64,000 nt of DNA from Actinoplanes teichomyceticus ATCC 31121 (GTDB taxonomy: Bacteria > Actinomycetota > Actinomycetes > Mycobacteriales > Micromonosporaceae): assembly GCF_003711105.1 (NCBI RefSeq), contig NZ_CP023865.1, positions 3,249,001 through 3,313,000 on the forward strand, given 5' to 3'. Of the stretch, positions 7,622 through 15,480 are shown in pieces (within the stretch, counting starts at the first letter, position 1; each line of letters starts with the position of its first letter). The notes under the pieces were generated by a model, which made no database searches, was not told where the DNA came from, and was given only the letters and a program-made list of their open reading frames with translations. A program made the position numbers and the translations under genes.

Positions 7622-9121
7622 ATGCACAGTCCTCCTGCCGGAACCTACGACGTGATCATTCTGGGGGGAGGGGTGGCGGGTTGCGTCCTCGCCGCCCGCC
7701 TGAGTGAGTCTCCAGAGACCTCCGTTCTGCTCGTGGAGGCCGGCCCGGACTACGGGCCGGACCGCTCCGCATGGCCCGAGAAGGAGCTCAACGCGCGCGT
7801 CCTGCCCCGCGAGGACGTCTGGGAGCCGGTCGCCGAGCCGTACCGGATCCGCGCCCGGGTGCTCGGCGGCTCCTCGGTCATCAACGGCTGCTGGCACACC
7901 TGGGGCAGCGCCCACGACTACGCCGAGTGGGCGGCCGTGGCCGGTCCGGAGTGGTCCGAGGCGGCGCTGGAGCCGTTCCGGCGGCAGGCCGTCGCCAAGA
8001 TGCGGGTGCGCCCGGTGCCGGACAGCGAACTGTCCCCCTGGAGCAGCGGCTCGCTCACCGCGGCCGGCGAGCTGGGCTACCCGTGGGAGGCCGACATGGC
8101 GGCGCCGTCGTCGGGCCCCTCGTGCGGCTGCCCACCCGTCAACGCGGTCGGCTCGCTGCGCTGGAACGCCGCATTCGCCTATCTGGAGGAGGCCCGCGCA
8201 CGCCCGAACCTCACGATCCTCGACCGCACGGCCGTCCATCGGCTGATCATCCGGGACGGCGCCGTGACCGGCGCGGAGGTCGAGCGGGACGGGCAGCGCA
8301 GCACGCTCACCGGCGGCGCGTACATCCTCTCCGCCGGCGCCTTCGGCTCGCCCGCGGTGCTGCTGCGCAGTGGGGTGGGCCCGGCCGCCGACCTGGAGTC
8401 GCTGGGCATCCCGGTCCAGATCGACCTGCCCGGCGTCGGCGCGAACCTGACCGATCATCCCAGCCTCGTGCTGCCGTTGACGCCCACCGCGGAGCTCAAT
8501 GCCGCGCTGCTGGAACGCGAGGAGGCCGGCGAACTGTACGCCAGTCAGGTCGCGATCAAGGCGGCCAGCCCGCTGTGCGCGGACGGATCCTGGGACCTGC
8601 ACCTGCTGCCGACCGCCGGCGCGCCGCTGTTCGGCACGCTCCCGCGCGGCCAGTACGAGGTCGGCATCGCCGCTTTCCTGATGAAGCCGCACTCCCGTGG
8701 CCGGGTGTTCCTGCGGTCGGCCGATCCCGCCGTGCCGATCGGCATCGAGCCGGGGTTCCTGAGCGACCCGGAAGGCCGGGACCTGCGGGTCGCGCGGTGG
8801 GGGCTGACCCGGGCGGTCGAACTCGCCGGCAGCGTGGCGCTGAAGTCGCTGGCCACCGTGCGCCCCGGTCCGCTGCCGCACGAGTTGCCCGACGCCGACC
8901 TGCGCGCCCAGGCCGGCAGCTACTGGCATCCGGTGTCCACGTGCGCGGCCGGCCGGGACGGCGATGAGGCGGCGGTCGTCGACGGGACCGGCCGGGTGCG
9001 CGGCCTGTCCAACCTCCGCGTGATCGACGCCTCCATCCTGCCCACGATCACGGCCTCGAACACCCAGCTGCCCACGCTGGTGGTCGCCGAGATGCTGGCT
9101 GCCCGGATCCGCGGGCAGTGA
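7622..9121 (+). CDS. GMC-family FAD-dependent oxidoreductase
   Basis: The product is 499 residues with an N-terminal FAD Rossmann motif (ILGGGVAGCVLAARLSE, residues 13-29, followed by VLLVEAGPDYG), the substrate loop VLGGSSVINGC, and the C-terminal active site YWHPVSTCAAG (His436) with a partner Asn480 in ASNTQLPT. GMC enzymes oxidise alcohols (choline, glucose, aryl alcohols) with FAD and O2 or another acceptor. Start 7622 has GAGGAG six bases upstream; ATG 7595 has none. It is divergent from the MFS/SAHH operon, 259 bases away, and is followed by a 20-base-stem terminator, so it is monocistronic. In this cluster it may oxidise an alcohol on the product or a precursor; the substrate is unknown. 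Confidence 0.88.
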   Translation: MHSPPAGTYDVIILGGGVAGCVLAARLSESPETSVLLVEAGPDYGPDRSAWPEKELNARVLPREDVWEPVAEPYRIRARVLGGSSVINGCWHTWGSAHDYAEWAAVAGPEWSEAALEPFRRQAVAKMRVRPVPDSELSPWSSGSLTAAGELGYPWEADMAAPSSGPSCGCPPVNAVGSLRWNAAFAYLEEARARPNLTILDRTAVHRLIIRDGAVTGAEVERDGQRSTLTGGAYILSAGAFGSPAVLLRSGVGPAADLESLGIPVQIDLPGVGANLTDHPSLVLPLTPTAELNAALLEREEAGELYASQVAIKAASPLCADGSWDLHLLPTAGAPLFGTLPRGQYEVGIAAFLMKPHSRGRVFLRSADPAVPIGIEPGFLSDPEGRDLRVARWGLTRAVELAGSVALKSLATVRPGPLPHELPDADLRAQAGSYWHPVSTCAAGRDGDEAAVVDGTGRVRGLSNLRVIDASILPTITASNTQLPTLVVAEMLAARIRGQ

Positions 9122-9125
9122 CGAC

Positions 9126-9170
9126 GCGCCGCGTCGCCCCGGCCGCGCGACGGCCGGGGCGACGCGGCGC
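9126..9170 (+). terminator. Very strong hairpin after the GMC gene
   Basis: A perfect 20-base stem (left arm 9126-9145, right arm 9151-9170) with a 5-base CGCGA loop begins 4 bases after the GMC stop codon. No U-tract follows, as is common in actinomycetes. It separates the GMC gene from the NRPS operon. Confidence 0.85.
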
Positions 9171-9616
9171 GCGAGACGATGTCGTCGACCCGGCGGCCCC
9201 GGGGCGTTCCGGCGCTGTATGCGGAGCCGCCGGGACCGTCTCGCGGCAGTCCGGCCGCCCGGCCGGGAGTCGCACCCGGGAACCGCCGGTTGGCCGGCAT
9301 CCCCGGCTCACGTGCGCGCCCGGCCCGGCTTCAGCGCCTCGAACGGGACATGCCGCGTCGCCGGAATTCCCGATCCGAACACCGAGAAGCCATCCCGGCG
9401 CGGGCCGGCGGAGGCGCCGGTCGGCAGCCCGCCGGTCGGTGCCCGCGTCACCGTCCCGTGCGGAGCGACGTGACCTGCCAACATGGTGCGGCCTGTTGCG
9501 ATGTCGTCACCCCATTGGTTAGCGTCGATGGCCGCGACCGATCGCCCGCGGCGCGGTCCGCCCGCGGCCGTGGTCGAGCGTGACGTCATGGATACGAGCG
9601 GGGGACTTGATCCAGC
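9171..9616 (+). promoter_or_regulatory. Promoter region of the NRPS/PKS operon
   Basis: This gene-free stretch holds a good promoter: TTGCGA at 9496-9501, an 18-base spacer, and TAGCGT at 9520-9525. It would start transcription near 9532 and leave an untranslated leader of about 85 bases before the GTG at 9617. Only a weak purine-rich run (GCGGGGGA near 9600) precedes the start. The same -10 hexamer occurs upstream of the reductase gene at 24426. I see no gene in the rest of the interval. Confidence 0.6.
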
Positions 9617-11197
9617 GTGACCGTCGACGAACATCGGATGCCGGCCGTGCTCGCCACGATCGCGCAGATCTGGGCAGCGCTTCTCGGCAGCTGTCCGGAG
9701 CGGGACAGCTCCTTCTTCGAGGCGGGCGGCGACTCCCTCACCGCGGTCCGGCTGCTGGCGCGGATCCGCCGCGAACTCGGGATCGAGCTCACGCTCACCG
9801 ACATCATCACGCACCCCCAGCTGGCCACCCTGGCCGCTCTCGCCGAACGCCGCCGTGCCGTCGCGGACGCCCCCGCGGACCCCGAACCGGTGATCACCGC
9901 CGCCGGGCGGCACCCGGTCAACGCCAACCAGGCCGCGCGTCTGATGCGGGCCCGGCGGGCGCTGGCCGCGGGCACCGGCGGCTGGAACACCACCACCTCC
10001 GTCATCGCCGCGGGCTACCGCATCGAAGGCGATCTCGATCAGGCGGCGCTGTCGGCCGCGGTCGCCACCGTCGCGGGCCGGCACGACGGGCTGCGCACCG
10101 CGTTCTCACCGGACGACTTCACCCAGTGGGTGGTGCCCGGCGCCGTTGTCCGGCTGCAGACCGTGGCGGCCGGCGGCCCGCCGCTCGGCGAGCTGGCGAC
10201 GCGGCCGTTCGACCTGGGCGCGGGTGTGCTGGCCCGGTTCCTGCTGCGCCGCGTCGGCCCGCGCGAGCACGAATTCTGGTTCGGAGTGGAGCACCTGGTC
10301 GCCGACCGGGCGGCGGTGCGCATCCTGCTGGAGGAGATCTCCCAGGTCTACCGCGCCGCCGTCACCGGCGCGTCCCCGCCCGGACTGCCCGAGCCCCTGC
10401 CGAACCACGCGGTCGGATACCTGGAGGACCGCTACTGCGCCTCGGCGGCGGGCCGTCGCGCGTACGACTGGTGGGCCCGGTACGCCGGTGACCGGCCGCT
10501 GTGGCCGGCACTGGACTATCCGGGGTCGCGGCAGCCGCGGGGCGACGAGTGGGAGCACGGCGTCACGCACCGGGTCGAGATCGAGCCGGACGTGGTCGCG
10601 GGGCTGGCCGCCCACGCCCGGCAGGACGGGTCGCTATGGCTGCTGGTCTCGCTGGCGGCGCTCATCGGGGCGGTGGCCGAGCGTACCGGCGCGGACCGGG
10701 TCCCGGTGCTGGTGCCGATCGGCAACCGGCAGCTGCCGGGCACGGAGAGCGTGGTGTCGTTCCTGACCACCAACCTGGCCCTGGACGTGCCCGGCCTGCG
10801 CGAGGCCGAGCCGCTGGACGCGCTCAAGCAGGTGCGCGAACTGCTGGTCGACGCGCTCACCCACGCGGCGTACCCGGCACAGCGGCTGATCCGCGAGCTC
10901 ACCCCGCAGGACTGGGGCCATCCCCGCCGCCACCCGATCCTCTACCTGGACCTCGACAGCACCGTGGCGTGCGATCTGGAACTGGCCGGGTGCACGGTCA
11001 CCGACCTGCCCGAGCCGGACGGCGCGGTCGGCCTGGGCATCTGGATCTGGATGCGGGCCGCCGCGGGCGGCATGCGTTTCACACTCAGACACCCCCGCGG
11101 CTACCTGCCGCCGGAGGAGAGCGCCGAGCTGGCGCAAGCGATCCGGCGCGGCATCGTCCGCCTCGCGGGCGCACTGAGCCGAGGGGAGCACAGGTGA
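9617..11197 (+). CDS. NRPS protein, PCP-C didomain
   Basis: The product is 526 residues. Residues about 1-80 are a peptidyl carrier protein with FEAGGDSLTAVRLL (phosphopantetheine Ser40). Residues about 95-520 are a condensation domain. Its core motif reads EHLVADR instead of HHxxxDG: the first His is Glu225 and the Gly is Arg231, but the catalytic second His226 and Asp230 remain. There is no adenylation domain, so the carrier must be loaded in trans. Condensation domains form the amide between upstream acyl/peptidyl and downstream aminoacyl thioesters; the altered motif leaves open esterification or another bond-forming role. The GTG at 9617 has a weak ribosome site; a downstream in-frame ATG at 9638 is an alternative. 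First gene of the long operon. Confidence 0.85.
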   Translation: MTVDEHRMPAVLATIAQIWAALLGSCPERDSSFFEAGGDSLTAVRLLARIRRELGIELTLTDIITHPQLATLAALAERRRAVADAPADPEPVITAAGRHPVNANQAARLMRARRALAAGTGGWNTTTSVIAAGYRIEGDLDQAALSAAVATVAGRHDGLRTAFSPDDFTQWVVPGAVVRLQTVAAGGPPLGELATRPFDLGAGVLARFLLRRVGPREHEFWFGVEHLVADRAAVRILLEEISQVYRAAVTGASPPGLPEPLPNHAVGYLEDRYCASAAGRRAYDWWARYAGDRPLWPALDYPGSRQPRGDEWEHGVTHRVEIEPDVVAGLAAHARQDGSLWLLVSLAALIGAVAERTGADRVPVLVPIGNRQLPGTESVVSFLTTNLALDVPGLREAEPLDALKQVRELLVDALTHAAYPAQRLIRELTPQDWGHPRRHPILYLDLDSTVACDLELAGCTVTDLPEPDGAVGLGIWIWMRAAAGGMRFTLRHPRGYLPPEESAELAQAIRRGIVRLAGALSRGEHR

Positions 11198-11237
11198 AGC
11201 AGGTCCGCCACGGCCGTCGCCGGCCGGGGGTGCCCGG

Positions 11238-11969
11238 ATGACGCCGCGCAGCTGCGTCGTGCTGGGCTGCGCCCGCAACGGTACGAGCATCAGCACCGCC
11301 GTCATCGCCGGGCTTGCCGGGCACCGGCTGGGCCCGGCGCTGCTGCCGCCCGATGAGTGGAACCGGGGCGGCTACTTCGAGAGCGAGCCGGTCAACGCGA
11401 TCAACGACGAGCTGCTCGGCCGGCTGCCGTCGGTGACGCCGTGGGTTCCCGCGCCCCGCCACCGCTACCTCAGCGCGGTGCCCGCCGACCGGGTCGCGTT
11501 CGGGCCGGTGCCGGAGGCGATGCGGGGCACCATGGCCGAGCTGACCGGGCAGCGCCCGTTCTGCCTGAAGGACCCGCGCTTCTGCTACACGCTGACCGCC
11601 TGGGAGCCGTACCTCGACGACGCGCTGCGGGTGTGCGTCTTCCGTGACCCGCAGTCCGCGGCGCGCTCGCTGGTCCGCTTCGGCTCCGAGGTCAGCGCGG
11701 TGCCGATCGACCGGGAGATCGCGCTGGAGATCTGGCGGCTGGCGTACGCCAGCGCGCTGAGCCAGGTCTCGCGCGGCGAGTGGCTGTTCGTCGACGTCGA
11801 CACGTTCGGGTCCGCCCGTACCCGCAAGCGCCTGGAGGCCGCGATCGGCGCGCCGCCGGCGTGGCACCTGTTCGACGCCCGCCGGGTCGGCGGCGAGCCG
11901 GGCCGCGGCCGGGACGACCTGCCGGCGAGCGTGCGCGAGGTCTACGACGAGCTGCTCGCCCGCAGCTGA
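11238..11969 (+). CDS. Sulfotransferase-like protein
   Basis: The product is 243 residues. It begins with CVVLGCARNGTSISTAVIAG, a P-loop-like 5'-phosphosulfate-binding segment (compare GxxRSGTS in PAPS-dependent sulfotransferases), and later has VCVFRDPQSAARSLVRF, the position of the 3'-phosphate-binding motif. FCLKDPRFCYTL matches the KDPR element seen in bacterial sulfotransferase-like proteins. It would transfer sulfate from PAPS to a hydroxyl or amine of the product or of a carrier-bound intermediate. It lies 40 bases after the PCP-C gene and just before the large NRPS gene, inside the operon. A non-sulfating P-loop paralogue cannot be excluded because the Ser of RSGTS is Asn here. Confidence 0.7.
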   Translation: MTPRSCVVLGCARNGTSISTAVIAGLAGHRLGPALLPPDEWNRGGYFESEPVNAINDELLGRLPSVTPWVPAPRHRYLSAVPADRVAFGPVPEAMRGTMAELTGQRPFCLKDPRFCYTLTAWEPYLDDALRVCVFRDPQSAARSLVRFGSEVSAVPIDREIALEIWRLAYASALSQVSRGEWLFVDVDTFGSARTRKRLEAAIGAPPAWHLFDARRVGGEPGRGRDDLPASVREVYDELLARS

Positions 11970-11988
11970 CCGGGTGAGGGGGCACCGG

Positions 11989-14900
11989 GTGGAGACCGCA
12001 TGGACGCGCGTGATCGCGCGGGTGCTGCAACTGCCGGAGCGGCGGCTCCTCGCCGACGCGCCGAGCCGGTCGTTCGTCGCGCTCGGCGGGACGTCGATGC
12101 GCGGCGCCGAGCTGACCGCGCTCGCCGAACGGGAGCTGGGCCGCGCCCTCGATCTGGCCCGGCTGCTCAGCGCCGAACCACTGGCGCGGGTCGTGGCGCA
12201 GGCGGCGCCCGTCGCGCCCCCGCCCGAGCCGGCGCCCCCGGGCGCGGACGGCCCGCTGGATCTGCTTCCCGGGCAGCACGCCATGCTGGAGGCGGCGGAC
12301 GTGCTCGGCAGCACCGCCTACCACCTGCTCTTCAGCGCGGTGCTCAGCGGGCCGCTGGACCGCTCCCGGCTGCGCGCGGCGCTCGACGAGGTGGTGTCCG
12401 CGCACGAGTCGCTGCGTACCTCGTTCACGCTGCGCCCGGACGGGACCCGGGGGCGAGCCGTCCACCCGCGGTGGAGGCCGGCGCTGCGGGAGCAGACGTT
12501 GCGTCCGGCGCCGGGCGAGGACCCCGTCGGGTCGGTCCACACCGGGCTCGCGGCGGCGAGCGCCCGCCTGCTGCACCCGTACGGCGCCCCGCCGGTGCAT
12601 CTGGTGCTCACCCGCGTCCCGGACGGACCGTACGTGCTGACCCTGCTGGTGCACCACGCGCTCGCGGACGGCTGGAGCATCGGCATTTTCTGGCGCGACC
12701 TCGCCACCGCCTACGCGGGCGGACCGGTCACGCCGTCGACCACCGCGCTGGTCGCGGCGACCGCCGGTACCCAGCGGCAGGCGAGCGCCGCCGCCGAGCG
12801 TGCCCGCCAGCTCGCGGACGCGCCGTCGACGGTGCAGCTGCCGTCCCGGATCAGTCGTCCGGCCACGTTCGCCCCGGCGGCGGCCCGGCAGGTGTTCACC
12901 CTGCCGGACGGGGTCCGGGCCGGTTGCGACACGCTCGCCGCCGCCCTCGGGGTGACCCGCAACGCGCTGCTGCTCGCCGCCTGGGGACTGGTCGTCGCCC
13001 GCCGCTGCGACCTCGACGACCTGCTGGTCGGCGTGCCCGCGGCGGGCCGGCCCACGGCCGGGATGCGGGACGTCGTGGCCCTGTGCACCCGTGTGGTGCC
13101 GGTCCGGTTGCGACCGCGCGGGCGGATGTCCGTCGGCGACTACCTGACCGATGCCGCCGCGGCGCTGTCGCGGGCGCTCGCCTACGCCGACGTGCCGTTC
13201 GAGCGGCTCGTGCGGCACCTGCGCCGGGGCGGGGACCTCGCCCGCAACCCGCTGGTGCAGACGGCGTTCGCGCCGCACGACGAGCTGGTCCCGGCCCGCC
13301 TGGCCGCGGGCGGGGTGGAGTTGCGGATCCACGAGGGTCACTGCGGGGGGACCCCGTTCGACGCGATGCTGTACGTGCGGCGCTGGTCGCCCACGCCGGT
13401 GCTGGCCGTGGAGTACGCGGCCGCGGTGCTCGCGCCGGACGAGGCGGCGAGCCTGGCCGAGTCGTTCGTCGCCGCGTTGACCGAGCTGACCGCCGACCCG
13501 GGGGCGCCGCTGGAGACGGTGCGCACCATCGCCGAGGCGGACCGGGCGCTGCTGCGCGCGTGGGAGCAGGGACCACCCGTGTCGCAGCTGCCGGACCTGT
13601 GGGAGCTGTTCGCCGCCCAGGCCGCGGCGACACCGGCGGCGCCCGCGGTCTCCGGGGCCGGAGCCACCCACAGCTACCGCGAGCTGCTGGACGCGGCGAC
13701 CGGCCTGGCGGCACGGCTGGCCGAGGTGGGCGTCGGGGTCGGCGACACGGTCGTCGTGGCCGTGCCGCGCTCGCCCGACGAGATCGTCGCGGTGCTGGCC
13801 GCGCTGCGCCTGGGCGCGGCGTACGTCGGCCTGGACGCCGAAGCGCCCGCGGCGCAGCAGGCCGCGATCCTCGCCGCGGCCGAGCCCCGGGCGGTCGTCG
13901 GCCGGCCCGGCGCGGGGCTGCGCGCGCCGCTGCCGGCGGGCTGCGTCCCGGTCGGACCGGGCGAGCGCGGCGCGCACCCGCCGCCCCGCCCGCCCGCCGA
14001 TCCGGAGCGGGTCGCCTATGTGGCGTTCACCTCGGGGTCGACCGGCCTGCCGAAGGGCGTCCGGGTGCCGGTGCGCGGCGTGGTCCGCCTGGTGCACCGG
14101 GCCGGCCACGTCCGGCAGGGACCGGGGGAGCGGTACGCGCGCCTGGCGCCGCTCGCGTTCGACGCCTCGACCCTGGAGATCTTCGCCCCGCTGGTCAGCG
14201 GCGCCGCGATCGAGGTCTTCCCGGACACCCCGCCGAGCCCGTCGGCGCTGGCCGGCTTCCTCGCCGAGCGCGCGGTCACCGTGCTGTGGCTGACCGCCGG
14301 ACTGTTCCGCCTGCTCGCCGAGCACCGGCCGGACGCCTTCGCGGGACTGCGGCAGGTGCTCACCGGTGGCGACGTGGTGCCGCCCGCGCAGGTGCGCCAG
14401 GTGCTCGAACGGTACCCCGGCCTGCGGGTGAGCAACGGGTACGGCCCGACCGAGAACACCACCTTCACCACCGTGGGACACCTCGACGACCCGGCCGAGG
14501 CCGACGATCCGTTGCCGATCGGCCGGCCGATCGCGGGAACCCGGGTGGCGGTGGTGGACCGGTCCGGACGCCGGGTCCCGCCCGGCGCGGTGGGCGAGCT
14601 GCGCACCTCGGGTCTCGGCCTCGCCCTCGGCTACGCGGGCGACGACGCCGCGACCGCCGCCGCGTTCGCGCCCCTGCCCGACGACCCGGACGAGGTGTTC
14701 TACGCGACCGGCGACATCGTGCGCTGGGACGCCGACGGGATGCTGCGGTTCCTCGGCCGCCGTGACCGCCAGGTCAAGGTGTTCGGGCACCGGATCGAGC
14801 TGCACGGGGTGGAGCGGGCGCTGCGCGAGCACCCGGCGGTCCGGGACGCGTACGTGGCGGTGGTCGGCGACGGCGCGTCGGCCCGGCTGCTGGCCGGGGT

Positions 14901-15477
14901 GGTCGCCGCCCCGGGCACGGACCCTGCCACGCTGCGCGAGCACGTCGGCCGGACGCAACCCGCCTACGCGGTGCCGTCGGACTGGGCGCTCGTCGCGCAG
15001 CTGCCGCTCACCGCCAACGGCAAGGTCGACGTCGCCGCGCTGCAGCGGCACGCGGCGGTCGCGCCCGCCGACGGTCCGGTCGCGCCCGCCGACGGTCCGG
15101 TCGCGCTCGCCGACGGTCCGGCCCCGCCCGCGGTGTCTGCCGGTGCGGCCGGTGCCGCCGGTGTCGCCGGTGCCGCCGGTGTCCGCGGTGTCGGCGGGGC
15201 CGGTGTGCCGGCGGCCGGGCCCGTCCGCCGGCTGGAGCCGGCGGACGTCGAGGATGTCGTCACCGCCGTCTGGATCGACGTGCTCGACGACGACGACTTC
15301 GGGCCCGAGGACGGGTTCTTCGAGGTGGGCGGCAGCTCGGTGCAGCTGATGGCGGTACGCAACCGGCTGCGCGACACCTGGCCCGGCTGCGCGCTCTCCA
15401 CCCTGGACATGTACCGCCACCCGTCCGTGCGGGCGCTGGCGCGGCACATACACGCCCTGCTGCCGGCGGCGGGCTGA
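11989..15477 (+). CDS. Non-ribosomal peptide synthetase, PCP-C-A-PCP (Val-type code)
   Basis: The product is 1162 residues. Order: PCP (about 1-80, LGGTS), condensation domain (about 90-510, intact HHALADG near residue 222), adenylation domain (about 525-1015: FTSGSTGLPKG, FDASTLEIF, NGYGPTENTTF, ATGDIVRW, LTANGK) and a second PCP (about 1065-1160, VGGSSVQL). Lining the binding pocket up by eye with PheA gives DALWLGGTFK, close to the known Val codes (DAFWIGGTFK type), so Val or a similar branched aliphatic residue is predicted. Between A and the last PCP is an Ala/Pro/Gly-rich linker with a tandem repeat. I chose GTG at 11989, which has GAGGGGG six bases upstream; GTG 11974 is an alternative. 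The N-terminal PCP, with no loading domain of its own, must be charged by another protein. Confidence 0.9.
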   Translation: METAWTRVIARVLQLPERRLLADAPSRSFVALGGTSMRGAELTALAERELGRALDLARLLSAEPLARVVAQAAPVAPPPEPAPPGADGPLDLLPGQHAMLEAADVLGSTAYHLLFSAVLSGPLDRSRLRAALDEVVSAHESLRTSFTLRPDGTRGRAVHPRWRPALREQTLRPAPGEDPVGSVHTGLAAASARLLHPYGAPPVHLVLTRVPDGPYVLTLLVHHALADGWSIGIFWRDLATAYAGGPVTPSTTALVAATAGTQRQASAAAERARQLADAPSTVQLPSRISRPATFAPAAARQVFTLPDGVRAGCDTLAAALGVTRNALLLAAWGLVVARRCDLDDLLVGVPAAGRPTAGMRDVVALCTRVVPVRLRPRGRMSVGDYLTDAAAALSRALAYADVPFERLVRHLRRGGDLARNPLVQTAFAPHDELVPARLAAGGVELRIHEGHCGGTPFDAMLYVRRWSPTPVLAVEYAAAVLAPDEAASLAESFVAALTELTADPGAPLETVRTIAEADRALLRAWEQGPPVSQLPDLWELFAAQAAATPAAPAVSGAGATHSYRELLDAATGLAARLAEVGVGVGDTVVVAVPRSPDEIVAVLAALRLGAAYVGLDAEAPAAQQAAILAAAEPRAVVGRPGAGLRAPLPAGCVPVGPGERGAHPPPRPPADPERVAYVAFTSGSTGLPKGVRVPVRGVVRLVHRAGHVRQGPGERYARLAPLAFDASTLEIFAPLVSGAAIEVFPDTPPSPSALAGFLAERAVTVLWLTAGLFRLLAEHRPDAFAGLRQVLTGGDVVPPAQVRQVLERYPGLRVSNGYGPTENTTFTTVGHLDDPAEADDPLPIGRPIAGTRVAVVDRSGRRVPPGAVGELRTSGLGLALGYAGDDAATAAAFAPLPDDPDEVFYATGDIVRWDADGMLRFLGRRDRQVKVFGHRIELHGVERALREHPAVRDAYVAVVGDGASARLLAGVVAAPGTDPATLREHVGRTQPAYAVPSDWALVAQLPLTANGKVDVAALQRHAAVAPADGPVAPADGPVALADGPAPPAVSAGAAGAAGVAGAAGVRGVGGAGVPAAGPVRRLEPADVEDVVTAVWIDVLDDDDFGPEDGFFEVGGSSVQLMAVRNRLRDTWPGCALSTLDMYRHPSVRALARHIHALLPAAG
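15058..15120 (+). repeat. 21-base tandem repeat in NRPS linker
   Basis: Three copies of a 21-base unit (15058-15078, 15079-15099, 15100-15120; the last has one change) encode VAPADGP repeats. It is followed by Gly-Ala-Ala-Gly-Val micro-repeats to about 15200. It forms a flexible linker between the adenylation and carrier domains. Confidence 0.9.
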
Positions 15478-15480
15478 GCC

